The notes under the pieces are model-generated. The model was not told the DNA's origin, ran no database searches, and worked only from the letters and a program-made list of their open reading frames with translations. The position numbers were made by a program, and so were the translations under genes. From JAKQIM01 sp964633225 (GTDB lineage: Bacteria; Chloroflexota; Anaerolineae; Anaerolineales; UBA4823), in assembly GCA_964633225.1 (NCBI GenBank), contig CAZWFQ010000014.1:1-64000 (forward strand): a DNA stretch of 64,000 nucleotides, read 5' to 3'. Every line of letters starts with the position of its first letter. Within the stretch, counting starts at the first letter, position 1. This document shows, piece by piece, positions 34,899 to 44,070 of the stretch.

Positions 34899-36215
34899 TT
34901 ACTTGGTCTCGATGGTGATGTTAATGATCTTGTCACCAGGGGGCAGGTCGGCGTTTTGAGATGGATCTCGCGGGGTCAGGCTGGCAAGAACGTCCATCCC
35001 CTCAATCACCTCGCCAAAGATGGTATAGCTGCCATCCAGGTTGGGGGCTGATGCATATGTGATGAAGAATTGACTGCCGTTGGTATCGGGGCCGGCGTTT
35101 GCCATGCCCACAAGTCCTGGGCGGTCGTACTTCAAATCAGCCACCACTTCGTTCTTGAAGGCATAGCCTGGGCCGCCAAACCCGGTGCCAGTTGGATCAC
35201 CTGCCTGGGCTATGAAGCCAGGCAGAACTCTATGGAAGGTGACCCCATCATACCAGCCGTTTTGAGCCAGGAAGATGAAATTATTGACTGCCAGCGGGGC
35301 CGTATCGGGGAATAACTTGATCACCACATCGCCTTTTTCGGTGTGCAGCGTGGCAATGTATTCGTGATCCGCATCCACCGTCATCGGCGGGCACTGGGTG
35401 AATTGGAGATCCTCCAGGAGGGTGAGCTTGACCACTGCCGCGACGTTAAAGTAATCCATCGAGACATTGGTCGGCCAGGAATTGCCATTGATCAATATGA
35501 ATGGCGTGCCGGGGATGCCAACCTCATTGCCAAAATCCCAGGCTCCCTGTGCAAGGTCAATTAATTCCTGGCTTTGCAAGTCGCTATTGAACTGATCTAG
35601 ATCCAGGTCGAGCGTTTCAGCTTCCTTGGCCAGCCAACCCTCAAACTCGGTGACCGATAGCCCAGACCATTCTGACTGCTTGGTGAAAAGCACATCATGC
35701 ATTTCCCAGAACTTGCCTTGATTGCCCGCTGCATCAGCACCGCGTGCTGCCAACGATGCCTTGTCGTGGAAGGGTGATTCAGGAGTGCCAATTAGAGGAA
35801 AATGGCGATATACAAAACGAACATCATTCGGAAATTCTTCGAGGAGTCGCTCCATCACGGGAGCGATAACTGAGCAATATGGTCATTGAAAGTCGCTGTA
35901 TTCAATGATGGTGACTTTGGCATCAGCCGGCCCTTTTACCCAATCCGATTCGCCAACAGGCGGGAAGATTGATTCCTGCGTGGGGCCCGGGGTAGGCTGG
36001 CGAGATGCCACAGTGCAGCCTGAATTAGGCTCAGATATAGCGCCCTCAGTGGGAACGTTGCGCGTGGCGGTGGGGGCGGCAGCCTCGGTATCGGCTGGCC
36101 TGGTTGTAGGTGCCTGTGTGGCGGCTGCCTGCGTGGCAGGCGCCTGTGTGGCGCCTCCATTACAAGCACTGACCAATATCGTCAGCAGTAGCAAAGGAAG
36201 GATCAACTTTCGCAT
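34899..36215 (-). CDS. Probable selenoprotein: lipoprotein Dsb-like oxidoreductase fused to cyclophilin (in-frame TGA = Sec111)
   Basis: 438 aa if TGA at 35885-35883 is read as selenocysteine. Lipobox LVSAC (mature Cys18), a Thr/Ala/Pro-rich linker to about residue 60, a DsbA/thioredoxin_4 domain (~95-270) and a cyclophilin domain (~285-438; FHRV with Arg329, ANAGPDTNGSQFFIT). The TGA falls at the first active-site Cys: YSDFQ-[TGA]-PYC, giving U111-P-Y-C114. The Dsb protein at 54614-55351 has VFSDFQCSAC at the same place. The frame is open on both sides, cis-Pro GIPGTPF is intact, and a hairpin of bacterial SECIS geometry follows the TGA (35847-35866). AAAGGAG precedes the ATG at 36215. Role inferred: extracytoplasmic thiol-disulfide exchange coupled to prolyl isomerisation. 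Alternatives: a TGC/TGT-to-TGA sequence error or a pseudogene; the hairpin argues against both. Confidence 0.8.
35847..35866 (-). promoter_or_regulatory. SECIS-like stem-loop downstream of the in-frame TGA
   Basis: On the mRNA TCGCTCC-cgtgat-GGAGCGA, a perfect 7-bp stem with a 6-base loop having G as second base. The loop begins 24 bases after the TGA. Published bacterial SECIS rules, as I recall them, ask for a small apical loop with a G in its first two bases at 16-37 bases from the TGA; both hold here. Confidence 0.7.
35883..35885 (-). other. Candidate selenocysteine codon (TGA)
   Basis: In-frame TGA replacing the first Cys of a CxxC active site, followed by codons for Pro, Tyr, Cys. Confidence 0.75.
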
Positions 36216-36327
36216 GTTTTGCTCCTTTAAAGGATATGCAGGCAATTTTACCAGTTAAAGGAGTATTCCGGGTACCGTCGTAAGAGATTCACGGCGGCTT
36301 AATCTTTATAGTAAAATGGGCTGAGTT

Positions 36328-37317
36328 ATGAACCTGGATGATCTACCGCGCTTGAAACCGATATTCTTGTTTGCCCTGGTGCTTTTGACCCTGGTGGGTT
36401 GTACGCCTGGCATCATGCCCAGCGTAACGCCGGGGGGGCATCTTACCCCAGCATGGACGGCAACTGAAACGCCAACCTTTGTTCCCACCCTGTCGGCAGC
36501 CACCTCCACGGCCTCCCCAACCGTCACGCAAACTGTGGCGCCATCATCGTCCTCTACACCTGTGCAGCCATCCGCCACCCCCACCGCGGCGGAACCGGGC
36601 TGCCAGAGCCTGCCCGGGGTGGTTGAGATGCATAGCCTGGAAACCACCCTCTTGCCAGATGCTTTGGACTTCCGCGTTTACCTGCCGCCATGTTACCACG
36701 AGCAAACGGGCCAGGCATACCCGGTGCTATATCTGATTCACGGGCAGAGCTTTACAGATGACCAGTGGGAGCGTTTGGGTGCCGGCACCACTGCCGACAA
36801 GTTGATCGCATCAGGCGAGTTGCCACCCTTCTTGATCGTTATGCCGCGCGATAGGAGCTGGCAAGAGCCAACGGTGGACTATTTTGGCCGTGTGATTGCT
36901 GAAGAGCTGCTGCCGTGGGTGGATGCTCACTATCGTACCCGGGCTTCCCCTTCTGCACGGGCTGTGGGTGGTTTGTCGCGCGGCGGCGGCTGGGCAGTGC
37001 ACCTGGGCCTGGGGTATTGGCCTCTGTTTGGGTCAATTGGCGTGCACAGCGGGTTCGCCTTTCAAAGCGACGCTAATACTGGCGATGTCAGGCGCTGGCT
37101 GAGCAATATCCCATCCGAGTTGATGCCGCGCATTTACATGGATGTGGGGGATAATGACCGGCCCGAGATTGCCCAATCGGCGGCCTGGTTGGAACGTTTG
37201 CTGACCGAATATGGCGTGGCGCACGAATGGTACATGTTCAGCGGTTACCACGAAGAAGAGTACTGGCAGGCGCATGTGGAAGATTACTTGCGCTGGTATG
37301 CCGAACCCTGGAAATGA
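36328..37317 (+). CDS. Secreted lipoprotein esterase (EstD/Fes-like alpha/beta hydrolase)
   Basis: 329 aa. Signal peptide with lipobox LVGC (Cys about residue 25), a Thr/Pro/Ser-rich stalk (~30-90), then an esterase-D-type alpha/beta hydrolase: YPVLYLIHGQSFTDDQW (oxyanion region), nucleophile elbow GLSRGGG, the acid in YMDVGDNDRPE and the His in SGYHEEEYW. Members hydrolyse feruloyl, acetyl or siderophore esters, so a cell-surface carbohydrate or lipid esterase is likely. A TATAGT -10-like box lies about 20 bases upstream, and the leader is very short. Confidence 0.87.
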   Translation: MNLDDLPRLKPIFLFALVLLTLVGCTPGIMPSVTPGGHLTPAWTATETPTFVPTLSAATSTASPTVTQTVAPSSSSTPVQPSATPTAAEPGCQSLPGVVEMHSLETTLLPDALDFRVYLPPCYHEQTGQAYPVLYLIHGQSFTDDQWERLGAGTTADKLIASGELPPFLIVMPRDRSWQEPTVDYFGRVIAEELLPWVDAHYRTRASPSARAVGGLSRGGGWAVHLGLGYWPLFGSIGVHSGFAFQSDANTGDVRRWLSNIPSELMPRIYMDVGDNDRPEIAQSAAWLERLLTEYGVAHEWYMFSGYHEEEYWQAHVEDYLRWYAEPWK

Positions 37318-37323
37318 TATAAT
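37318..37323 (+). promoter_or_regulatory. -10 box directly before gatCA
   Basis: TGATATAAT ending 7 bases before the gatCA ATG at 37331. The predicted transcription start coincides with the A of the ATG, so the mRNA from it would be leaderless. The box overlaps the end of the esterase gene region. Confidence 0.55.
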
Positions 37324-37330
37324 CCTCAGC

Positions 37331-39196
37331 ATGGGCCTCCGGCTAGAAGAAGTTGAGCATATTGCGCTTTTGGCGCACCTGCGCCTGGCAGAAGCGGAAA
37401 AGCTGCTGTACCGAGAACAGCTTTCGGCGATCTTGGAATATGCCGCGCGCTTGCAAGCGGTGGATACCAGCGGCATCCACCCGCTGACCAGTTTGCTGGC
37501 TGGCGAGGGCGGCTTGCGTCCAGATGAGCCGCGCCCTGGCCTGGGGTTGGATGATGTGCTGCGCAATGCCCCCGAGACTGTCCAAGATCAGTTCCTCGTT
37601 CCACCCGTATTGGCTTCGAACCCTGAATCGTTGACCCGCATGGCACAACCTGCATCCTCTTCTTTAGGCAGCGAGCCTTTGAAGGCGGCGGGTGATGTGA
37701 AATCGCCATGGATGGCGGCTGTGCCTTGCCTGTATGATGGAGGGCTGATCGAAACGATCCAGGCCCTGCGCCAGGGACAGTTCTCAAGCCAAGAACTGGT
37801 CCAGGCTTGCCTGGAGCGCAGCCAGCAGGTAGAGCCGGCCTTACATGCATTCATTACCCTTGCACCCGAGCAAGCCTTGGCCCAGGCCAAAGAGGCAGAC
37901 CGCTGTCTGGCTGCTTACCGGAAAGACCCATCGGGGGGCCTCGCGCCGCTGTTAGGGGTGCCGCTGGCGGTGAAAGATAACCTGTGCGTGGCTGGGCTGC
38001 CCTGCACTTGCGGCTCTCGGATCTTAGAAAGCTTTGTTCCGCCATATCACGCTACTGCCATCGAGCGTTTGCTGGCTGCTGGGGTGGTGATCTTGGGGAA
38101 GACCAACATGGATGAGTTTGCCATGGGGTCCTCAACTGAGAACTCAGCCTTCGGCCCCAGTCGCAACCCTTGGGATTTGAAACGGGTGCCGGGCGGCTCA
38201 AGCGGTGGAAGTGCCGCGGCAGTTGCGGCAGATCTGGTGCCCGCGGCCCTGGGCAGCGATACCGGCGGCAGCATCCGCCAACCGGCAGCCTTTTGCGGGC
38301 TGACGGGATTGAAGCCTACCTATGGACGCATCTCGCGCTGGGGGCTGGTGGCTTACGGTTCTTCGCTGGATACGGTGGGGGTTTTGGCGCACAGTGCGGC
38401 GGATGTGGCGGTGGTATTGCAAACCCTGGCAGGCTACGACCGGCGTGACCCTACCTCGCTGGATTTATCAGCCCCAGAACTGCCATCAGAAGGGGCGCTC
38501 AAGGATTTGATAGGCTTGCGTATAGGCGTACCGCAAGAATATTTCCTGCCGGGTATGCAGTTTGAGGTAGAATCAATGGTACGCCAGGCAATCCAGGTCT
38601 TTACATCATTTGGAGCGGTCGTTTGCCCGGTCAGTTTGCCGCACACCGCCATGGCTGTGCCGGTCTATTACTTAATCGCCCCGGCTGAGGCCTCAGCGAA
38701 CCTGGCTCGTTATGATGGCGTGCGCTATGGCGCCCGCCTGGCAGGTGAGACCTTGTGGGATATGTTTGACCAGACCCGCGGCGGGCTGTTCGGCCCAGAA
38801 GTCAAACGCCGGATCATGCTGGGGGCCTACGCCCTTTCGGCTGGTTATTATGATGCTTACTATGGGCAGGCGCAGAAAGTGCGTAGCCTCATCTGGCAGG
38901 ATTTTGAAAATGCGTTTGCCGATGTGGATGTGATTGCGGCGCCGGTTGCTCCGACCACAGCCTTCCCCGCCGGGGCGCACCGCGATGATCCGCTGGCGAT
39001 GTATTTAGAAGATATCTTTACCCTGCCGGCCAACCTGGCAGGTATCCCGAGTGTGGCCTTCCCGGTTGGCTTTGACAACCAGGGGCTGCCCGTGGGCATG
39101 CAGTTAATGGCTGGGCGCGGCTGTGATGAGTTGCTGCTGAAAGCCGCAGCAGCTTACCAGCAGGTGACTGATTGGCACCTGCGCAAACCTGTGTGA
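37331..39196 (+). CDS. gatCA: Aspartyl/glutamyl-tRNA amidotransferase, GatC-GatA fusion
   Basis: 621 aa. Residues 1-~95 are GatC (VEHIALLAHLRLAEAEK..., RPDEPRPGL, DDVLRNAPE), which is normally a separate small subunit. From ~125 to the end is GatA: catalytic Lys215 (PLAVKDNL), cis-Ser290 and nucleophile Ser314 (GSDTGGSIRQP), spaced as in known GatA. With GatB (here at 50686-52134) it converts misacylated Glu-tRNA-Gln or Asp-tRNA-Asn to the correct amide form. The joining segment (about 95-125) is low-complexity. No ribosome site is visible before the ATG; a -10 box suggests a leaderless message. Confidence 0.93.
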   Translation: MGLRLEEVEHIALLAHLRLAEAEKLLYREQLSAILEYAARLQAVDTSGIHPLTSLLAGEGGLRPDEPRPGLGLDDVLRNAPETVQDQFLVPPVLASNPESLTRMAQPASSSLGSEPLKAAGDVKSPWMAAVPCLYDGGLIETIQALRQGQFSSQELVQACLERSQQVEPALHAFITLAPEQALAQAKEADRCLAAYRKDPSGGLAPLLGVPLAVKDNLCVAGLPCTCGSRILESFVPPYHATAIERLLAAGVVILGKTNMDEFAMGSSTENSAFGPSRNPWDLKRVPGGSSGGSAAAVAADLVPAALGSDTGGSIRQPAAFCGLTGLKPTYGRISRWGLVAYGSSLDTVGVLAHSAADVAVVLQTLAGYDRRDPTSLDLSAPELPSEGALKDLIGLRIGVPQEYFLPGMQFEVESMVRQAIQVFTSFGAVVCPVSLPHTAMAVPVYYLIAPAEASANLARYDGVRYGARLAGETLWDMFDQTRGGLFGPEVKRRIMLGAYALSAGYYDAYYGQAQKVRSLIWQDFENAFADVDVIAAPVAPTTAFPAGAHRDDPLAMYLEDIFTLPANLAGIPSVAFPVGFDNQGLPVGMQLMAGRGCDELLLKAAAAYQQVTDWHLRKPV

Positions 39197-39251
39197 TTGT
39201 TCGATCTGATATGCCTGGCGCGGCTGACAGCGCTCAAAGAAAGGACTCGCA

Positions 39252-40955
39252 ATGTTCTCTACACTTCCTGGCTCTGTTAAGATATTCAAGGATTGGACCT
39301 GGGAGCAGGTTAAGCCCTTTGCCGATGACCTGACCAGGCGCACTTTGAACGCCGGCAATGTTGAGCCCTGGTTAAAAGACTGGTCTGACCTGAACCGCTT
39401 GGTTTCAGAGATGTATGCCCGTAAACACCTGGCAACCACGCTCAACACCACTGACGTCGAGGCCAGGCAGGCCTTTAATGCTTTTCTGGATGATATTTAC
39501 ATGCATGCCTTAGAAGTGGACCAGGTTTGCAAAGAAATGCTCCTGGCGAGCGGCCTGGAACCCCAGGGTATGCAAATTCCGCTGCGCAACATGCGCGCCG
39601 AAGCCGATCTTTTTCGCCAGGCCAACCTGCCGTTGCAGGCCGAGGAAGTCAAGCTGGCCTCACAGAATGATGAATTGAATGGTGAGCAAACTGTGCAGTG
39701 GGAAGGTAAAGAACTGACCATTGCCCAGCTCCAGCCGATCTACCAGGACCCTGACCGCTCAAAGCGGGAGCGGGCCTGGCGGGCGGGCATGGAGCGCCAG
39801 TTGGCAGATCGCCAGGCATTCAATGATCTGTGGGCGCGCTGTATGGATGTTCGTGGTCAGATGGCTGCCAATGCCGGTAAGCCTGATTACCGGGCTTATC
39901 GTTGGCAGCAGCTGCTGCGCTTTGATTACACCCCTGATGATAGCAAGCATTTCCACCAGGCGATTGAAGATGTGGTCGTGCCGGCTGCACAGCGCATTTG
40001 CGAGAGGCGCCGTAAACAATTGGGCCTGGAGACCCTGCGGCCATGGGACATAGACGTAGATCCGCAGGGGCGTCCGCCCCTACGCCCCTTCCAGACCATC
40101 GTTGAGTTAGAAGAAAAAGCTTCGGCCATTTTCCATCAGGTCGATCCAGAGCTGGGCGGACGTTTTGACTTGATGCGCCGCCAGAAGCTGCTGGATCTTG
40201 AAAGCCGCAAGGGCAAGGCGTCTGGCGCTTTTTGCACCATGTACGCCATTCCTCACCTGCCCTTTGTCTTCGAGAACGCCGTGGGCCTGCATAATGATGT
40301 GCAAACCCTGCTGCACGAGTGCGGGCATGCCTTTCATGTCTTCGAGACCGGCTTTTTGCCTTATTACCACCAGGTGAACACGGGAATGGAATTTGCTGAG
40401 GTGGCCTCGATGGCGATGGAATTGTTGGCTTCGCCTTATCTTGAGGCGAAGGCCGGCGGGTTCTACTCAGAGAAGGATGCCGCACGGGCCTTGATTGAAC
40501 ACCTGGAGGGCTTGATTCTGTTTTGGCCCTACATGGCAGTGGTCGATGCCTTCCAGCATTGGGTTTATGAGAATCACGCTGCCGCTAGCCAGGCCGTTCA
40601 TTGTGATGCCAAGTGGGCTGAGCTTTGGGCACGATTTATGAAGATGGCTGACTGGAGCGGGTTGGATGACTTTGTGATGACAGGCTGGCAGCGTAAGCTG
40701 CACATCTTCCAAGAGCCATTCTATTACATCGAATATGGTCTGGCCCAGCTCGGGGCTGTGCAGGTGTGGCGCAATGCGTTGAAAGACCAGGCTGGTGCGG
40801 TGGCGGCTTATCGCCGGGCCCTGGCTTTGGGCAACACAGTCACCTTGCCTGAGCTGTATGCCGCGGCAGGGGCCAAGTTTGCCTTCGATGCCAGTACTTT
40901 GCAGGAGGCGGTTGATTTGATCGAGGCGCAGATTGAGCGCTTAGAGGCCGTGTAA
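39252..40955 (+). CDS. M3-family oligoendopeptidase (PepF-like)
   Basis: 567 aa. Cytosolic zinc endopeptidase of short peptides. Zinc motif HECGH in LLHECGHAFHVFE, third-ligand region NTGMEFAEVASMAMELL, and the family block FCTMYAIPHLPFVFEN. Length matches PepF. AAAGGA lies seven bases before the ATG. It follows gatCA by 55 bases with no visible terminator and is followed by a strong one. Confidence 0.92.
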   Translation: MFSTLPGSVKIFKDWTWEQVKPFADDLTRRTLNAGNVEPWLKDWSDLNRLVSEMYARKHLATTLNTTDVEARQAFNAFLDDIYMHALEVDQVCKEMLLASGLEPQGMQIPLRNMRAEADLFRQANLPLQAEEVKLASQNDELNGEQTVQWEGKELTIAQLQPIYQDPDRSKRERAWRAGMERQLADRQAFNDLWARCMDVRGQMAANAGKPDYRAYRWQQLLRFDYTPDDSKHFHQAIEDVVVPAAQRICERRRKQLGLETLRPWDIDVDPQGRPPLRPFQTIVELEEKASAIFHQVDPELGGRFDLMRRQKLLDLESRKGKASGAFCTMYAIPHLPFVFENAVGLHNDVQTLLHECGHAFHVFETGFLPYYHQVNTGMEFAEVASMAMELLASPYLEAKAGGFYSEKDAARALIEHLEGLILFWPYMAVVDAFQHWVYENHAAASQAVHCDAKWAELWARFMKMADWSGLDDFVMTGWQRKLHIFQEPFYYIEYGLAQLGAVQVWRNALKDQAGAVAAYRRALALGNTVTLPELYAAAGAKFAFDASTLQEAVDLIEAQIERLEAV

Positions 40956-40969
40956 CAGGTTCAACTCGT

Positions 40970-41016
40970 AAAGCGGGTGGGCCGGGGCATCAAAGCGCCT
41001 GGCTCACCCGCTTTTT
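40970..41016. terminator. Bidirectional terminator between M3 peptidase and deoxynucleoside kinase genes
   Basis: AAAGCGGGTG(g)GCC pairs with GGC(t)CACCCGCTTT, followed by a T-run. The kinase stop codon (TAA at 41017-41015 on the minus strand) lies inside the T-run. Confidence 0.85.
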
Positions 41017-41665
41017 AGTTAATTTCTTCTGGCTTGAAGACCACTTCTTCTTTCCCGGTCAGTTTTTCTTGGATCTTGCGTGCGATTAGATCCAGGTGAT
41101 CGGGGTGGGCAACGTAATCCAAAGCGTCTGCTGGCACGGTGAGAATAGGGCAAAGGCTGAAGTTTGCGATCCACTCTTCGTATAGCTCGTTGAGCTGCCC
41201 CAGGTATTCGGCGGTGATGGTACGTTCAAACTCTCGCCCGCGCAGGGCAATGCGCTGTTGCAGTGTATCGACTGAGGCGCGCAGATAGACCACCAGGTCG
41301 GGCGGCGGCAAGAACTCAGCCAAAACACGGTACAGCTCACGATAGCTGATGTAATCGCGCTCTGCCATTAGCCCGCGGCGGTATAGATTTTGCGCAAAGA
41401 CCTCCGCATCCTCATACACACTGCGGTCTTGGATGGATGAGCTGGGATGGTCGAGCAACTGGCGATGGGCGCGCAAGCGGCGGGTGAGGAAAAAGATTTG
41501 AGAGTGGAAAGCCCAGGCGCTCATATCCTGGTAGAAATCGGCCAGGTAGGGGTTATCAGCTACCGGCTCGTAAAACGGCTGCCAGCCCAGGCGGTCACAT
41601 AACATGCTGACCAGGGTAGATTTACCAACGCCAATGTTCCCGGCAACTGCGACAAATTTTTTCAT
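41015..41665 (-). CDS. Deoxynucleoside kinase (dGK/dAK type)
   Basis: 216 aa. Phosphorylates deoxynucleosides with ATP in nucleotide salvage. Walker A GNIGVGKST at residues 10-18, the DRS motif (QDRSVYEDAEVF, variant of ERS) and the Arg-rich lid (LRGREFERTI). Class of nucleoside cannot be told. GAGAGG lies four bases before the ATG at 41665; the earlier ATG four codons upstream has none. Downstream of the PEP-synthase-domain gene and dnaN on the same strand. Confidence 0.9.
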   Translation of the reverse strand: MKKFVAVAGNIGVGKSTLVSMLCDRLGWQPFYEPVADNPYLADFYQDMSAWAFHSQIFFLTRRLRAHRQLLDHPSSSIQDRSVYEDAEVFAQNLYRRGLMAERDYISYRELYRVLAEFLPPPDLVVYLRASVDTLQQRIALRGREFERTITAEYLGQLNELYEEWIANFSLCPILTVPADALDYVAHPDHLDLIARKIQEKLTGKEEVVFKPEEIN

Positions 41666-41728
41666 GTGGCCTCTCAAGGGTTTGGCGGCAAGAGAAAGAC
41701 ACCCCTGGCCGCCTGATTGGATCGATCC

Positions 41729-44053
41729 TTACAGCTCAACCAATAAGGCTACCGCGCGGCTCTTTTCTTCATCCAAGATCAATTCCAGGCAAGCGTTGGG
41801 ACGGAAATCCTTCACGTCAATCATACGCAGGCAGCTTTCCAGGTGCGCCTTGCCTGGCAAAAAATCTCCCAGCCGGTTCGGGGTCTGGTAGAAAAATTCT
41901 CGGTTGAAGGTGGCGTCGGCATCATCGAGGAAGACGGCCAAGGGATAGATATTAGACTCAATCAGGTCCTGGAAGAAATGTGTGCCCAGAGATGGCTCTG
42001 GCGCGGGGCCAATGCCCTGCCCCGAGAGCTCCACCAGGGCACGCGTGTGGTAGATGTCGCCGTAACCGATCGGCACGCCCAGGTCGGGGGTAGAGGTGCC
42101 CCAACGCCCAGGGCCAACGCAGATGAAGGGCTGGCCTTTAAGCCGGCTGTTCAAGGCATTAATGGCGCGCACCAGTTCGGCGCGCTCGGCTGGAGATTTC
42201 AGCGAGAAGTATCCCTCGGGGGTGACAAACAATACATGACTGATGCCTTGCACGTGCCCTTCTGGCACAACGCGGCCGGTAGAGAAGACCACGTCGGCCG
42301 GATTCAGGCTGGATGGCATGCGAACTTTGCTTTCTTTCAGGTGGCTTTGCGGGCGGCACTGCAGCAAACAGATTTCGATCTCAGGGTGAAGGGCGTAGGG
42401 GTCGGGAATGTGGATGGTGAACTCTGTATCCACGGGAGAGCCGTAATGTTCTTCCAAAATATTGAGCATATCTCGCATGCGCTGTGCAAAGGGGGTGCGG
42501 CGCAGCAGCTCGTCGTAAGTCAAAACAAGCGCGCTGGTATCGCTTTCCAGCAGCCCAGTGCGTAGTGAGGCCAGGTAACCGTCTTGATCTTCTTGGGCAA
42601 TGTATCGCAGCACAGGGTAATGTGATGAGAGCACGGCTGTTGTTTCCAACGTCTTTACTTCGTTATCTTCCAGGTCAAGCACATCCACGTAGTGCTGCGA
42701 GTAGCGGCGGATCTCTTTTGGAGAAGCCTGGGGATGCAGCATGGGGTGGCTGAGCGCCACCAGGCGTGGGTAGTCATTGCCCACCCTGTCTACGGCGCGC
42801 GTGCCCAGCCCCCAAACAAGGCGCACAAAGCCATCCTCGCGGCGGATTTGGGGTGACCAGCGGAACTGGTTGCGGCTGAATGCCACCCCCGCCCCATGCG
42901 GCAGGTAATAACGGCCAAAGCGCTCACCTTCAACCACTTGCAAAAGGATTGCCATGCGCTCGTCATAATCTTGCAATCCCTTGCTGCGGCGGTAGAGCAG
43001 TGCATCAGGGTTCAGGCTGCTGGCATAGATGCGCTGAATGGCCTGGGTGAGGTTGTGCAGGTTCTCTTCGGGTGTGCTTTGGTTTGGGCAAAAGAAGCTG
43101 TCGTATTTGCCGGCGAATGAGGTGCCAAAGTTATCTTCTAACAGGCTGGAGGAACGCACGATCAGGGGATGGGTGCCAACCTGCTCGAGCAGGAAGCGCA
43201 GATCTTCGAGCGTATCAGTAGGGAACTTTCCACCCAAGAAATCCTCAACGATCTGAGGATATTCAGCCCGGCTCTGCTCTTCGGGTTTATATTTTTGATC
43301 AATCCAGTGCATCAAACCATTATAAGCAATGAACTGGTAGGTGATATCAGCCCCGATGTAATAAGAATCGGGGATCGAGAGGTGCTCGACAATCTCTGGG
43401 CTGGCCTTTTCTTCTAAAATTCGCCTGGCCAACAGCATGCCTGCAGCTTTGCCGCCGATCTTGCCATCACCGATTTTGCGGGCGCGGATATCGCGCATAT
43501 CGGCAATGGTCAGCCATTCTTTGGCAATGGTCACATACGCCAATTGATCACTGATCATCTTGCGGATCATGACCACTTTGGTCTCTAATAAGCGTGCATC
43601 CAGCTTTTTTCGCTCTTCGGGAGAGAGCTTTTCAATGACGGCTGCATGTTCAAAAAGGGTGGCCTGATCTGCCAGCTCGGGGTTGAAGGATGTCAGCATA
43701 CTCTGGGGTTCGGCGCCGCGTTCTGCCAGCACCTGGCGCAAAATGATCTCAAACTGTTCGTAAGACAGGTTGTAAGCGAAATGGATATCGGTCAGGTGGT
43801 CACTAATAAACCCCAGGCGGGCTTCCCAAACGTCGGCATCTTCTTGCCCAAACGGATCATCCAATGCTTCGCGGGCTTGTGAGAGGATTGCCTGCTCGCG
43901 CGCCTCTGCCTCAAAGGCCGCCTTTGAGATCACCCCGCTGCTAAATAGGGCCTGGCGCATACGAGCGCGAATTTGCTTGCGCAGGATGGGATACTGTACT
44001 AGGGCAGTGTAAATCCGCAAAGCTTTGTCTGAAGTAACAGAAGGCAGGGTCAT
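41729..44053 (-). CDS. PEP/pyruvate-binding (PPDK N-terminal) domain protein lacking the phosphohistidine domain
   Basis: 774 aa. The region from about residue 190 (KIGGKAAGMLLA) to 560 is the ATP-grasp-like nucleotide-binding domain of PEP synthase and pyruvate phosphate dikinase (LIVRSSSLLEDNFGTSFAGKYDS, YDERMAILLQ). The N-terminal ~180 residues are a helical domain I do not recognise. No swivelling phosphohistidine domain (TGG-x-T/S-H) or PEP-binding TIM barrel follows; instead the last ~150 residues are a different globular domain (FICVGPGRWGTSTPDLGVPIGYGDI). So it cannot be a normal PEP synthase. It may be a dikinase or phosphotransferase acting on an unknown acceptor. Start ATG at 44053 with GAGG 10 bases upstream. 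Confidence 0.75.
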   Translation of the reverse strand: MTLPSVTSDKALRIYTALVQYPILRKQIRARMRQALFSSGVISKAAFEAEAREQAILSQAREALDDPFGQEDADVWEARLGFISDHLTDIHFAYNLSYEQFEIILRQVLAERGAEPQSMLTSFNPELADQATLFEHAAVIEKLSPEERKKLDARLLETKVVMIRKMISDQLAYVTIAKEWLTIADMRDIRARKIGDGKIGGKAAGMLLARRILEEKASPEIVEHLSIPDSYYIGADITYQFIAYNGLMHWIDQKYKPEEQSRAEYPQIVEDFLGGKFPTDTLEDLRFLLEQVGTHPLIVRSSSLLEDNFGTSFAGKYDSFFCPNQSTPEENLHNLTQAIQRIYASSLNPDALLYRRSKGLQDYDERMAILLQVVEGERFGRYYLPHGAGVAFSRNQFRWSPQIRREDGFVRLVWGLGTRAVDRVGNDYPRLVALSHPMLHPQASPKEIRRYSQHYVDVLDLEDNEVKTLETTAVLSSHYPVLRYIAQEDQDGYLASLRTGLLESDTSALVLTYDELLRRTPFAQRMRDMLNILEEHYGSPVDTEFTIHIPDPYALHPEIEICLLQCRPQSHLKESKVRMPSSLNPADVVFSTGRVVPEGHVQGISHVLFVTPEGYFSLKSPAERAELVRAINALNSRLKGQPFICVGPGRWGTSTPDLGVPIGYGDIYHTRALVELSGQGIGPAPEPSLGTHFFQDLIESNIYPLAVFLDDADATFNREFFYQTPNRLGDFLPGKAHLESCLRMIDVKDFRPNACLELILDEEKSRAVALLVEL

Positions 44054-44070
44054 TTCATCAGAGCCTCTAT

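Noticed and set aside
34899..36215. Calling the Dsb-cyclophilin locus two genes or a pseudogene
   Set aside because: The frame is unbroken on both sides of one TGA, the TGA replaces a catalytic Cys, the internal GTG/ATG after it has no ribosome site, and a SECIS-like hairpin follows. A sequence error stays possible and is stated as the alternative.
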